Source: Treponema sp. (lineage in GTDB: Bacteria; Spirochaetota; Spirochaetia; Treponematales; Breznakiellaceae). Taken from it: 64,000 nucleotides of DNA. Position numbers and translations under genes: made by a program. This document shows positions 8,053 through 15,353 of the stretch, piece after piece. Position 1 is the stretch's first letter, and each line of letters begins with the position of its first letter. The stretch spans positions 87,898-151,897 of the forward strand of contig WRKT01000004.1 in assembly GCA_009777995.1 (NCBI GenBank), read 5' to 3'. The notes under the pieces were generated by a model. It made no database searches, was not told the origin of the DNA, and was given only the letters and a program-made list of their open reading frames with translations.

Positions 8053-8304
8053 TTAGCTTAAGGAGAAGTTCTTTCTGTTTAAAATACCGCGAACAGTATT
8101 GCTGACAGCCGCACCCTTATCCACCCAGGCACGCATCTTTTCTGCATCAAATACTATTTGCTTTTCCTCAGCTTCGATAGGGTGATAGTACCCCAACTCT
8201 TCGATGGTCTTCCCGTCTCTCGGCGCCTTGGAGTCCATCACCACAATACGATAATATGGCCGTTTCTTTGTCCCAAATCTTTTAAGCCTGATACTGGCGC
8301 TCAT
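8053..8304 (-). CDS. rpsP: Small ribosomal subunit protein bS16
   Basis: 83 aa, normal length. Diagnostic segments are IRLKRFGTKKRPYYRIVVMD (positions 5-24), RDGKTIEELGYYHP and a late WVDKGAAVSNTVRGIL. It binds 16S rRNA early in 30S assembly. AGGAGG lies seven to eight bases before the ATG, a very strong ribosome site. It is the first gene of the operon that continues to luxS. The ffh gene that often precedes rpsP is not here; accessory DNA lies upstream instead. Confidence 0.98.
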   Translation of the reverse strand: MSASIRLKRFGTKKRPYYRIVVMDSKAPRDGKTIEELGYYHPIEAEEKQIVFDAEKMRAWVDKGAAVSNTVRGILNRKNFSLS

Positions 8305-8359
8305 TCAAATTCCTCCTGGTTTCGGCCTCGCGGCTAAAGTCCCCACGCTCCGGATCATT

Positions 8360-8388
8360 ATGATAGTAAAATGCGATGTTTTGGTCAA
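8360..8388 (-). promoter_or_regulatory. Sigma70-type promoter for the rpsP operon
   Basis: Read on the minus strand, TTGACC (8388-8383) and TATCAT (8365-8360) are separated by exactly 17 bases. The rpsP start lies about 55 bases further on. This is the only convincing promoter seen before the 14-gene run. Confidence 0.6.
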
Positions 8389-8407
8389 GAGCCGCAGGCA
8401 GTAAACA

Positions 8408-8447
8408 GCTCATCTGTGTCAAACCTGCCCGGGTGCGAAATCCCCTT
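8408..8447. repeat. Dispersed repeat element, copy 1
   Basis: About 37-40 bases containing AGCTCATCTGTG and then AACCTGCCCGGGTGCGAA with AATCC beyond it. The same string with only a few differences recurs at 9985-10021. It includes a CCCGGG palindrome. Both copies sit in the accessory patch between the rpsP operon and the surface lipoprotein gene. Confidence 0.7.
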
Positions 8448-8453
8448 TAGTCG

Positions 8454-8483
8454 GTTCTCTCTGCCGTTCTCTATCTTTCATTA
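8454..8483 (-). pseudogene. Remnant of a PD-(D/E)XK-like gene (paralogue of 9130-9759)
   Basis: Thirty bases nearly identical (three transitions) to 9611-9640 inside the intact gene nearby. On the minus strand it still reads LMKDRERQRE, against LMEDRERQRE in the full-length gene. It has no start and no continuing frame. It is most simply a fragment left from a deleted or recombined copy. Confidence 0.55.
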
Positions 8484-8488
8484 GGAAG

Positions 8489-8517
8489 TTGACAATACTA
8501 CTTTTTAGTAGTATTCT
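8489..8517 (+). promoter_or_regulatory. hicAB-1 promoter with embedded palindromic operator
   Basis: TTGACA (8489-8494), a 17-base spacer and TATTCT (8512-8517). A perfect inverted repeat with arms AATACTAC (8494-8501) and GTAGTATT (8508-8515) fills the spacer and overlaps the -10 box, as expected for autorepression by the HicB DNA-binding domain. Transcription would start about 5 bases before the hicA ATG, giving a very short leader. Confidence 0.75.
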
Positions 8518-8528
8518 AGGATATACCT

Positions 8529-8705
8529 ATGACAGGAAAAGAAATGTTGAAATTATTCTTGAAAAATGGCTGGAAGCTAGATCATGTAACCGGGTCTCAT
8601 CATATCGTAATTAAAGGCAATTCTACTGTATCAATTCCTGTTCACAATAAAGATCTAAAAAAAGGCACGGAGCAAAAACTACTAAAATTAGGAGGTTTTA
8701 AATGA
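8529..8705 (+). CDS. hicA: HicA family mRNA interferase toxin
   Basis: 58 aa. It begins MTGKEMLKLFLKNGWKLDHV, followed by TGSHHIVIKG with the conserved Gly-Ser-His catalytic segment, then the basic VSIPVHNKDLKKGT region and a KLLKLGG tail: a complete HicA double-stranded-RNA-binding fold. HicA cleaves mRNA and is neutralised by HicB. The stop TGA overlaps the hicB ATG (ATGA), so toxin and antitoxin are translationally coupled. The toxin-first order is normal for HicAB. Confidence 0.9.
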   Translation: MTGKEMLKLFLKNGWKLDHVTGSHHIVIKGNSTVSIPVHNKDLKKGTEQKLLKLGGFK

Positions 8706-9121
8706 TAGCATATCCTGCGAAATTCGAAGAGGCACTTGAAGGCGGTTATACTGTTGAATTTATAGACATACCTTCTTGTATAACAGAGGGGGACACTCTG
8801 GAGGATGCCAAGTTAATGGCAAAAGAGGCGCTCTCTGCTATGTTGTATAGTCTTGATTCCAGGAGAATGACCATTCCTGAACCATCGGAGAGTAAAAGGA
8901 AGGATGTATTCTATATCGAACCTGATTTAAAAATTGCCTTTGCAATTACCCTAAAAAGAGAACGTGAACGCCTTGGGTTATCACAAAAAGATGTAGCTGA
9001 ACGCATGAACGTAAACTGGACATTTTACCAGCGCATAGAAAATCCTCGAAAAACAAACCCTACACTTGGGACTATTGAGAAACTGCAAAAGGTGTTTAAC
9101 CGTCAGTTTATCTCATTGTAG
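8702..9121 (+). CDS. hicB: HicB family antitoxin with XRE helix-turn-helix
   Basis: 139 aa. Residues 1-60 are the degenerate RNase-H-like HicB domain (YTVEFIDIPSCITEGDTLEDA). Residues 80-135 are a Cro/XRE helix-turn-helix (LKRERERLGLSQKDVAERM, then TFYQRIENP). It should bind HicA and, through the HTH, the palindrome in its own promoter. It follows hicA by an ATGA overlap. The antitoxin differs in DNA-binding type from the second HicB in this window, which ends in a ribbon-helix-helix-like segment. Confidence 0.92.
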   Translation: MIAYPAKFEEALEGGYTVEFIDIPSCITEGDTLEDAKLMAKEALSAMLYSLDSRRMTIPEPSESKRKDVFYIEPDLKIAFAITLKRERERLGLSQKDVAERMNVNWTFYQRIENPRKTNPTLGTIEKLQKVFNRQFISL

Positions 9122-9129
9122 AAGTATGC

Positions 9130-9759
9130 TCACCACTCTCTGGGGCTAAAGTCCTCAGGTGTATTTATCCGCACGGTATCGCCGGTTTGTTCTATCAGGT
9201 AGAAGCCTTGCCTTAGGATATATCTGCGAAGTGCGTCATCGATTATTGCCACGGCTATTGCACCAAGATGCCTGCGTCTGTCGTTGCGTAAGTCAGCGTC
9301 TAAGCGTAAAATCTGCATCCGCTCAACGTGTTTTTCAACATCCTTCTGTCTTACCTTTGCCTTTACTTCAACGGCAATTACGGTTTCGCCATTTTCAAGA
9401 AGGATATCAATTTCGGTTATATCATCCTTCGTTCCGGGCTTTTTTATCCTGACATTCGGCCCATATCTATGGAAATCAAAACCGAGTTCATTAAATTTCT
9501 CTACAATACTTGGTGCAACCAGATGTTCCACCATTTCACCGAAACTATTGTTAAGGCCGCCCATTTGCTCCTGTAGTATCTTCATCCGCCGGTCAAAATT
9601 TTCTTGGCTTTCTCTCTGTCGTTCTCTATCTTCCATCAGTGCCGCCCAGACTTGCTCGAAGGTAATACCTCTGGGGTAATCCGGAAGGGAACCTCGGCCC
9701 TTTTCAGCCTCGGTTGAGGGTTCAGAACAAGGGTTTTCTTGTGTGTTTGTATCTGACAT
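9130..9759 (-). CDS. PD-(D/E)XK nuclease-fold protein (DUF3782-like)
   Basis: About 209 aa. The N-terminal 30 residues are acidic and disordered. Residues about 30-70 are a coiled-coil segment (DRERQRESQENFDRRMKILQ). After that, EIDILLENGETVIAVEVKAK gives the D...ExK active-site pattern of the PD-(D/E)XK superfamily. Such proteins are common as stand-alone genes of unknown function in treponemes and cyanobacteria. I chose ATG 9759 (GAGG upstream) over 9804. It is convergent with hicB, 8 bases away. A degraded fragment of a paralogue lies at 8454-8483, so this family has been duplicated locally. Confidence 0.72.
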   Translation of the reverse strand: MSDTNTQENPCSEPSTEAEKGRGSLPDYPRGITFEQVWAALMEDRERQRESQENFDRRMKILQEQMGGLNNSFGEMVEHLVAPSIVEKFNELGFDFHRYGPNVRIKKPGTKDDITEIDILLENGETVIAVEVKAKVRQKDVEKHVERMQILRLDADLRNDRRRHLGAIAVAIIDDALRRYILRQGFYLIEQTGDTVRINTPEDFSPREW

Positions 9760-9891
9760 TTCCCTCTCCTCATTTAATAGTGTAACCGAAAATTTACGGT
9801 TCATCTATATACGGTGGAAAAATGAGTTTTTACTTTGAAATTTTTAAAAAATATTGAGAAATTACAAATTTTATTAAGTGAAAAAGCTAGA

Positions 9892-9947
9892 GGCCACAGG
9901 GGAGGGGTGAAGAAAATTCGAAAAACCTAACCCCCCGCTCTGTGGCC
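9892..9947 (-). terminator. Large GC-rich hairpin, probable terminator
   Basis: Arms GGCCACAG (9892-9899) and CTGTGGCC (9940-9947) pair perfectly, with G-rich and C-rich tracts continuing inward. On the minus strand a TTTTT run follows within ten bases. It lies downstream of the surface lipoprotein gene. The rest of 9760-10081 has no gene that I can support; it holds this hairpin and the repeat at 9985. Confidence 0.5.
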
Positions 9948-9984
9948 GTTGTTAACAACTAGTCGCAAGCAACACGTAAAGAAT

Positions 9985-10021
9985 AGCTCATCTGTGGAAA
10001 CCTGCCCGGGTGCGAAATCCT
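9985..10021. repeat. Dispersed repeat element, copy 2
   Basis: AGCTCATCTGTGGAAACCTG followed by CCCGGGTGCGAAATCC, matching 8408-8447 with few changes. It lies about 60 bases beyond the lipoprotein stop codon. Open frames crossing it on the minus strand exist but have no start or family match. Confidence 0.7.
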
Positions 10022-10081
10022 CGGGTATCTCGCCCCCGGGCGGTCGAAGCACCGAGGGCAATCGTTTGTAGCTTTCTCTGA

Positions 10082-11704
10082 TCAAGTCCCCGGGCCGGTG
10101 CCTTCAAACTCTGTCTGGTTCGAAGCGCCGATAGTACCGTCTGTCTTGGTGTGGTTTGCTGCATTAAAATTTGCAAACCGAACATCCATTGGCGTATCAC
10201 TAGTACCAAAAGTATTGTTCTCAATCTTGCCCGCAGTCATAGTGAAAATAGCATTAGTATGTACATACACGCCGCCACCAGATGAACTGTTGCTATGATT
10301 TCCGATGATTTCGCCGCCGTTCAGAGTAAAACTGGTATTCGCAGGTAGATCAACCGCAGCTCCAGAGAAACCAGTCGAATTATTAGTATAGTTGGTGATT
10401 TTAGAGCCGGTAAGCATGATCAGATGACCGCTGTTGCGTAGATAAATTACAGGAGCGGAATTTGAACTGCTCTCCAAAGTGATGTGATTCCCCAAAGTAA
10501 GACTTGTACCACTTCCACCAATATCAAAGAAGGCACTAATACTACCTGTTTGTGTTCTCCGTATGGTCACAGCATTCAAGCCGATGATGGTGAGTCTCGC
10601 ATTCCCAGTAAGGCTTTGACTCGATGTTAAAGAAGCACCAGCACTAAGAAACAAGGTGAATTCGACGCCCGGGTTATTGTTTGCATGGCTAACCGCTTGA
10701 GGTACAGTGGTTACACTTCCAATGCGGGGGGCCGGCTCCCAATGGGCAGTCAGAGTGATGTTGTCGGTAATGGGGGTATTAACAAAATCAAATACCGAAG
10801 TTCCACCCGGAGCCCGCCATTCGACAAAGACTTGAGCCATCTCAACATCAGGAGCTCCCTTTCCCCTATACAGCCCTGCTGTCGTGGGCAAGGTCGAGGA
10901 AGTTGCGGTAGTAGTAGGTATTACCCCCGGGTCATGCGCATTTTCGTCTTTTTTTACATTATAGCTAGAAACCGTACTGCCGCCCGTACCGGTATTAAAG
11001 CTTACGATAAAGACAGGGTCTTCTGTCCATATAGCCTTCAGGGTGATATTGCCGGTTACCGTATCAGTGGCAAAGTTCCATTCGTTATTATTGGCTGCAT
11101 TTGCCCAATATAGAAAATTCCAGTCTTGTTTTGTGGGCTCAGCAACCGGGGTCACTTTGCCGCCTGAAGTCACGGTCTGGTTTGGCGGCGGGTCTGTGTC
11201 TCCGTCGTTTACATCAAAGGTTACGGTATAATTTGTGGGGCCCGTCTGACCGGTCGAACCACCCCCGCCGGTTGAAGGGTTTAGGTTACCGGGACCCCTT
11301 TCGGTACTGCCGTCGGTAAAGGTAATGGTGCCGCTGATGCTGTGTATCCTGTTTCCCAATACAATGACGGTGAATGCAGGAGAACCCGAGCTCGAAGGCT
11401 GAAGTGTTAAGGATGAGCCTGTAATACTTACATTGACGACATTCCCTGAGCTGGTTCTCTCTATGCCTTCATTAATTTCTGTAAGCGTATAGGTATCACC
11501 TGCCAAGGTGCGGCCCCGGGTGCCGGTAACCAGAGTATAGTTAAAACGGCTTGAACTGTGGGTATAGGTGAACTCTGTCCGTGTTTCACTGCCAGGATAG
11601 GAAGTATCATCCGGATCACTAGAACAGCCGATAAGGACCATCCCAAGAACAAGCACACTAAAGAGCACACTTATCAATAATCCATAATTTTTCAAAGTTT
11701 TCAT
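10082..11704 (-). CDS. Surface lipoprotein with InlB-type repeats and beta-helix region
   Basis: 540 aa from ATG 11704. It has a lysine-containing signal peptide and lipobox ending MVLIGCSSD, so it should be lipid-anchored. A Ser/Thr-rich N-terminal domain precedes two repeats of the InlB B-repeat/Listeria-Bacteroides kind, each ending in a W-x-A pattern followed by ITLKAIW or ITLTAHW. The C-terminal third (LTLGNHITLESSS, LNGGEIIGNHSNSSSGGGVY, MTAGKIENNTFG) resembles a right-handed beta-helix. This looks like an adhesin or surface-exposed fibre, and such proteins are numerous in treponemes. It is a single gene, probably terminated by the hairpin near 9920. Confidence 0.8.
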   Translation of the reverse strand: MKTLKNYGLLISVLFSVLVLGMVLIGCSSDPDDTSYPGSETRTEFTYTHSSSRFNYTLVTGTRGRTLAGDTYTLTEINEGIERTSSGNVVNVSITGSSLTLQPSSSGSPAFTVIVLGNRIHSISGTITFTDGSTERGPGNLNPSTGGGGSTGQTGPTNYTVTFDVNDGDTDPPPNQTVTSGGKVTPVAEPTKQDWNFLYWANAANNNEWNFATDTVTGNITLKAIWTEDPVFIVSFNTGTGGSTVSSYNVKKDENAHDPGVIPTTTATSSTLPTTAGLYRGKGAPDVEMAQVFVEWRAPGGTSVFDFVNTPITDNITLTAHWEPAPRIGSVTTVPQAVSHANNNPGVEFTLFLSAGASLTSSQSLTGNARLTIIGLNAVTIRRTQTGSISAFFDIGGSGTSLTLGNHITLESSSNSAPVIYLRNSGHLIMLTGSKITNYTNNSTGFSGAAVDLPANTSFTLNGGEIIGNHSNSSSGGGVYVHTNAIFTMTAGKIENNTFGTSDTPMDVRFANFNAANHTKTDGTIGASNQTEFEGTGPGT

Positions 11705-11846
11705 AAAATAACTCCATATTACACACATATTCTGAAGACAAACAAAATAGAATTAGGCTATTAGCGAATATTATATCATGCTGTTTGATGTTGGTCAAAT
11801 GTATAATGCCAAAAATATAATAGAAATTTCTCTAAGAGGTTGATAA

Positions 11847-12197
11847 ATGACAGAAGATCAACTTAGAACAATAGTCAGAACCAATATCAAGCGATATCGG
11901 AATCATCGGAAGTGGACACAGGCAGAACTAGCAGAGAAATTGGACATTTCTATCAATTTTCTAAGTGATATTGAGAACGGGAAAAAATGGATTTCCCTTT
12001 CAAGTATAGTAAAAATCTCCAAAACCTTTAATATAGAACCATTTGAGCTTTTTAGACCAATTGAAGCAATTCCACCCTCTGTCTCAGTTCTTTTATCAAA
12101 GTATAATGATGAAGTTATTCATGCTATTTCTTCTTCAGTTGAACAGATATATGCGTACTATAAAGCGGAAATCAACTCGGAAGAACACCCGACTTAA
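11847..12197 (+). CDS. XRE family transcriptional regulator
   Basis: 116 aa. Residues 8-65 form a Cro/C1-type helix-turn-helix: IKRYRNHRKWTQAELAEKLDI, then ISINFLSDIENGKKWISL, then SSIVKISKTFNIEPFELF. The C-terminal 45 residues are helical and may dimerise. GAGG lies eight bases before the ATG. It is a solitary regulator with two AT-rich TATAAT-like boxes upstream (11802-11807 and 11816-11821). No partner toxin or phage gene adjoins it, so its targets are unknown. Confidence 0.88.
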   Translation: MTEDQLRTIVRTNIKRYRNHRKWTQAELAEKLDISINFLSDIENGKKWISLSSIVKISKTFNIEPFELFRPIEAIPPSVSVLLSKYNDEVIHAISSSVEQIYAYYKAEINSEEHPT

Positions 12198-12272
12198 CCC
12201 CGGGTATCAGGTAGAAAATTACCTTGAGCTCCGCTACTTGATGAGCCAAATAAAAAATATTATGGTAAATAT

Positions 12273-12500
12273 ATGCTAAAATTGGAAAGAATGACAGAAG
12301 AAGAAGCATTCGCCCTTGACGAGTATTATACAAAAAATCCGCCCAAAGTTGACCCTTCAAAAGCTCGAATACGTATTCCTATGGTACGTGTAGACAGCGC
12401 TACTGCTGAGTACCTTGCAAAGGAGGCAAGGGCTTTAAATAAAAAGCCGGAAGATATAATTTGCGATATGGTTTTAGAGAAGCTTGCAAAAGTAAATTAA
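12273..12500 (+). CDS. Antitoxin-like small protein (ribbon-helix-helix type suspected)
   Basis: 75 aa (69 if the ATG at 12291 is used). The N-terminal part, EEAFALDEYYTKNPPKVDP, is acidic with a proline break. The C-terminal part, RVDSATAEYLAKEARALNKK followed by PEDIICDMVLEKL, has the strand-helix-helix spacing of BrnA/CopG-like DNA-binding antitoxins. No BrnT-like or other toxin is found on either side, so it is an orphan or acts on a distant partner. The call is by pattern and is moderate. Confidence 0.6.
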   Translation: MLKLERMTEEEAFALDEYYTKNPPKVDPSKARIRIPMVRVDSATAEYLAKEARALNKKPEDIICDMVLEKLAKVN

Positions 12501-12553
12501 TCGCAATGCCTCCACTCTCCAAGATCCACAGGTAGCCTTTTAACCGTCTAACT

Positions 12554-13495
12554 TTAACACCTTATCCTCAACTCACGAACCTTCGAAAACCCTCTCTCCG
12601 ACATATACTCCCCGATCCCTGCGATGACTTCGCTCATTAAACCGGGGTGGGCAAAAGTGGCAGAGCCTACCTGTACGGCAAGGGCCCCTGCTAGGAGGAA
12701 CTCAAGGGCATCTGAGGCGCAGGCTATGCCGCCCATCCCCACGATGGGGACAGGGCTTTTGCGGGCGGAAAGGGCCTCGGATAATTCAAAGACCATCCGC
12801 AGGGCAATGGGCCTTATCGCGGGGCCTGAGAGGCCTGCGCTGATATTCTCGAAAACAAGTTTTCGGTTATTAACGTCTATTGCGATTGCTTTAAAAGTGT
12901 TCACAAGAGATAAGGCATCGGCCCCTGCCTCCACACAGGCAAGGCCCACGGCGGTTACATCGGGGGCATTGGGGGAGAGCTTTACCATTATAGGCTTTTT
13001 AGGTGCTGCCTTGCGGACAAGCCGGGTTATGGAGGCGGCGGTCTTTGGGTTAAGACCAAATGCCATTCCGCCTGCTTTCACGTTCGGGCAGGAGATATTT
13101 AGCTCAATCATATCGACATCAGAGGCATCAAGGAGGCGGCTGCCTTTCACATACTCTTCGGTGGTAGAGCCCGAAAGGTTTGCAATTATGGCAGGCCCGA
13201 GTTTCTTTAGACGGGGCAGCTCTTTTTCGATAAAGGCTGAGATGCCGGGGTTTTCCAAGCCGATTGAGTTCATCATTCCGGAGGGGGTTTCGTGAATCCT
13301 CGGCCCCGAATTCCCTGCCCTCGGATTTAGGGTAAGGCCCTTGGTGCAGATGCCTCCAAGGCCTGCAATGTCGAGAAGTCCCTCGTACTCACGGCCATAT
13401 CCAAAGGTGCCTGATGCGGCTATTACGGGGTTTCGCAGCTTTACTCCTGCGATTATTACAGAAAGGTCGGGGGCTTTAGTCTTCGAGCTACTCAT
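12554..13495 (-). CDS. pyrD: Dihydroorotate dehydrogenase, catalytic subunit (class 1B)
   Basis: 313 aa. It oxidises dihydroorotate to orotate with FMN and passes electrons to PyrK. Signatures are NPVIAASGTFGYG, TKGLTLNPRAGN, the active-site loop with catalytic cysteine NISCPNVKAGG, NTFKAIAID, and the FMN phosphate loop VGMGGI. Its ATG (13495) overlaps the last 8 bases of pyrK. Pairing with PyrK marks the NAD-dependent heterotetramer type suited to anaerobes. Confidence 0.96.
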   Translation of the reverse strand: MSSSKTKAPDLSVIIAGVKLRNPVIAASGTFGYGREYEGLLDIAGLGGICTKGLTLNPRAGNSGPRIHETPSGMMNSIGLENPGISAFIEKELPRLKKLGPAIIANLSGSTTEEYVKGSRLLDASDVDMIELNISCPNVKAGGMAFGLNPKTAASITRLVRKAAPKKPIMVKLSPNAPDVTAVGLACVEAGADALSLVNTFKAIAIDVNNRKLVFENISAGLSGPAIRPIALRMVFELSEALSARKSPVPIVGMGGIACASDALEFLLAGALAVQVGSATFAHPGLMSEVIAGIGEYMSERGFSKVRELRIRC

Positions 13496-14243
13496 CAAAC
13501 ACAAGCTCCTCTGCCTTGAAAATCGGGCCGTCTGTGCAGCAGTTCAGGTTCCCGACGGTGGTTTTTACCTTACAGGCAAGGCAGGCACCTACACCGCAGG
13601 CCATGTGCGTCTCCACACTAAGGTATGCAGGGACTTTGGCAGCCTTGCAGATGCCTGCAAGGCTTTTCAGCATGGGCTCCGGCCCGCAGGCAAATACAAC
13701 GCCATAGTCTTCCGGCTTAAAAAAGTCTAAAATGCGGCCCTTTTTTCCTTCCGAGCCGTCTTCAGTGGCAATTATTAATGAACGCGCCTTGATTTTTTCA
13801 AGTCCGAAGGGCCGGGATCTAAAGCCGGCATAAAAATCGAAGGGAATTTTCAATTCTGAAGCAGTTATCAAGAGGGGAGCAATGCCGATTCCACCGCCAA
13901 TAAGGGCAATAGGGCTTTTTTTTGCATTTAGCTCCCCAATTGGCCAAGAATTCCCGAGGGGACCAATCAATAAAGCCTTTTCGCCCTGTTTCATGTCAAT
14001 AAGCTCATTACTGCCCCGGCCCCTCCCTGCAATAAGGAAGCGCAGAAGGCCCTTCCGGAAACCTGCAACGCTTATCGGGCGGGCAAGAAAGACAGAGGTT
14101 CTTTCGGGTTTTATTAGAAAAAATTGTCCCCCAAGGGGAGGCGGGCCCTTCCAAGCAAATTCGAGAGCCGCAGTATCCTGCGAGAGAAGCCGGGCTTTAG
14201 TACATTCACAGAGAATCGACTCCTTTAAGCCGCGGCCCTCCAT
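13488..14243 (-). CDS. pyrK: Dihydroorotate dehydrogenase electron-transfer subunit
   Basis: 251 aa. A ferredoxin-reductase-like subunit carrying FAD and a [2Fe-2S] cluster that connects PyrD to NAD. Seen are the FAD-binding RPISVAG, the pyrophosphate-binding IALIGGGIGIAPLL, the nucleotide motif VFACGPEPMLKSL, and the cluster cysteines in METHMACGVGACLAC (the first residue in this protein is V, so VETHMACGVGACLAC) plus a later C-C-T-D-G-P. All four iron-sulfur ligands are present. It starts exactly at the last base of the hemerythrin stop codon, so the genes are tightly packed. Confidence 0.95.
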   Translation of the reverse strand: MEGRGLKESILCECTKARLLSQDTAALEFAWKGPPPLGGQFFLIKPERTSVFLARPISVAGFRKGLLRFLIAGRGRGSNELIDMKQGEKALLIGPLGNSWPIGELNAKKSPIALIGGGIGIAPLLITASELKIPFDFYAGFRSRPFGLEKIKARSLIIATEDGSEGKKGRILDFFKPEDYGVVFACGPEPMLKSLAGICKAAKVPAYLSVETHMACGVGACLACKVKTTVGNLNCCTDGPIFKAEELVFDE

Positions 14244-14731
14244 CAGCCTATCTGCATCCGGTCCGTACTTTCGTCTTTTTTGACCTTCAACGTTATTTTT
14301 TGTAATTCTCCGCTTCTCTGCAGGGCAATCAGATAATCACCCATCTTTTTATCATTCACTGCTATATGATGCAGAACCCAGTCCCTAAGGAAATATACGA
14401 AGGTTAGGGGTGCAAGCACCTTTCCTGCCTTAAATTCTTCAACTTTATTGAAAACTTCCCGTACAAATGTGGAATGTTCCTTCTTATGATTCATATAATC
14501 AGGGTAATTAACCCTTTCCATTACCTTTTCTTCGGTGCTGAAGTGATACCCAACATAATCAACAGCATCGTGGATTGTACTTAGAAAGGTCGCCCTTGAC
14601 CTTTCTCGGCCTGCAAGGCAGTTATTAAAGAGTCTATTTGTTAGTTTGATAAGTTCCATGTGCTGCTCATCAATTAATTTTATACCAACTGAATATGATT
14701 GCTGCCATTGAACAACTTTTTTTTCAGGCAT
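14243..14731 (-). CDS. Bacteriohemerythrin
   Basis: 162 aa. A four-helix di-iron O2-binding protein. The ligand pattern is complete: IDEQH in helix 1, YHFSTEEKVM (H and E) in helix 2, HKKEH in helix 3 and HHIAVNDKK (H and D) in helix 4. The C-terminal 30 residues are a lysine-rich extension. It is a stand-alone domain without a fused signalling module. A second, similar gene lies at 36405-36863. In an anaerobe it may deliver or scavenge O2. Its location between pyrK and the H2-sensor block may be incidental. Confidence 0.93.
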   Translation of the reverse strand: MPEKKVVQWQQSYSVGIKLIDEQHMELIKLTNRLFNNCLAGRERSRATFLSTIHDAVDYVGYHFSTEEKVMERVNYPDYMNHKKEHSTFVREVFNKVEEFKAGKVLAPLTFVYFLRDWVLHHIAVNDKKMGDYLIALQRSGELQKITLKVKKDESTDRMQIG

Positions 14732-14816
14732 TACTACACCTCTCTTTACGTTTCTATGTATTATATTATAGTAAAATATTATCGTTTTGTAAATAAAGAA
14801 AATTTAGCGGACTGGA

Positions 14817-14843
14817 GGCAGATATTATGAAATAATATCTGCC
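14817..14843. repeat. Perfect 12-bp inverted repeat hairpin
   Basis: Arms GGCAGATATTAT (14817-14828) and ATAATATCTGCC (14832-14843) with a GAA loop. It lies between the hemerythrin gene and tRNA-Gly. It has no T tract of its own, so it may be an mRNA-protecting or processing hairpin rather than a terminator. Confidence 0.7.
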
Positions 14844-14848
14844 GTAAG

Positions 14849-14887
14849 CCGCTTTTTATTTTTTTAGAATAAAAAAATAAAAAGCGG
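14849..14887 (-). terminator. Perfect 18-bp inverted repeat, bidirectional terminator-like
   Basis: Arms of 18 bases (14849-14866 and 14870-14887), CCGC plus a T-rich tract against its complement, with a GAA loop. The right arm runs into the tRNA-Gly acceptor stem (GCGG). On the minus strand TTTTTATTTTTTT directly follows the tRNA 3' end, so it can end the tRNA transcript. Confidence 0.65.
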
Positions 14888-14953
14888 ACGACGGGAATCG
14901 AACCCGCGTCACAAGCTTGGGAAGCTTGGATAATACCATTATATGACGTCCGC
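14883..14953 (-). tRNA. tRNA-Gly (anticodon CCC)
   Basis: The minus strand folds as a cloverleaf. The acceptor GCGGACG pairs with CGTCCGC, the anticodon stem CAAGC/GCTTG holds the loop TTCCCAA (anticodon CCC, codon GGG), and the T arm is GCGGG-TTCGATT-CCCGT. The discriminator base is U as usual for tRNA-Gly. CCA is not encoded and must be added. It stands alone, followed by a T-rich hairpin. Confidence 0.93.
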
Positions 14954-14962
14954 AAAAAGCAA

Positions 14963-15340
14963 TTATTCGGGCTTATTAAGAACCTTTTCTATCGATTCTA
15001 TCAGAGATTCGGGCACAACCGGCTTGCCAAGAACGTCAGCGGCGCTTGATTTCCTGGCTTCAGCAAAGAATTCCTGCCCTGTTTTACCGCTAACAATGAT
15101 TATCGGCACTAACATATAGCTTGGAATGGTCCTAATTTCGGTAAGAAATTGAAACCCGTTAATATTTGGCATCTCAATATCCAAAAGTATGATATCAACT
15201 TCACTTTCATTCATAAATTTTAGTGCATTCGTTGCAGAATTTGCCGTAAAAAGATCATACTTATTACTTAGAATATTCTTAAATAAAGTAAGCTGCACAG
15301 GATTATCATCTACTGCAAGAACCTTTTTTCTTTCTGCCAT
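14963..15340 (-). CDS. Single-domain response regulator (CheY-like)
   Basis: 125 aa, only a receiver domain. It has the acidic pocket VDDN, the phospho-acceptor aspartate in ILLDIEMPN, the switch serine in IIIVSGK, and the lysine in LGKPV. ATG 15340 has GAGGAG upstream; the longer frame to 15397 would run into the preceding gene. It follows the hydrogenase-MCP fusion by 13 bases. It is closely paralogous to the receiver on the other side of that gene (17542-17928), sharing [15 protein letters not shown] and IPSYM. It likely takes phosphate from a CheA driven by the fusion receptor. Confidence 0.92.
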   Translation of the reverse strand: MAERKKVLAVDDNPVQLTLFKNILSNKYDLFTANSATNALKFMNESEVDIILLDIEMPNINGFQFLTEIRTIPSYMLVPIIIVSGKTGQEFFAEARKSSAADVLGKPVVPESLIESIEKVLNKPE

Positions 15341-15353
15341 TCTTAACTCCTCA

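Noticed and set aside
9988..10224. Minus-strand 78-codon frame downstream of the lipoprotein
   Set aside because: It overlaps the lipoprotein in another frame, has no family match and is rich in residues coded by the repeat element; likely a shadow.
13341..13730. Plus-strand frame of 129 codons across pyrD/pyrK
   Set aside because: It is wholly antisense to two clear genes and has no recognisable motif.
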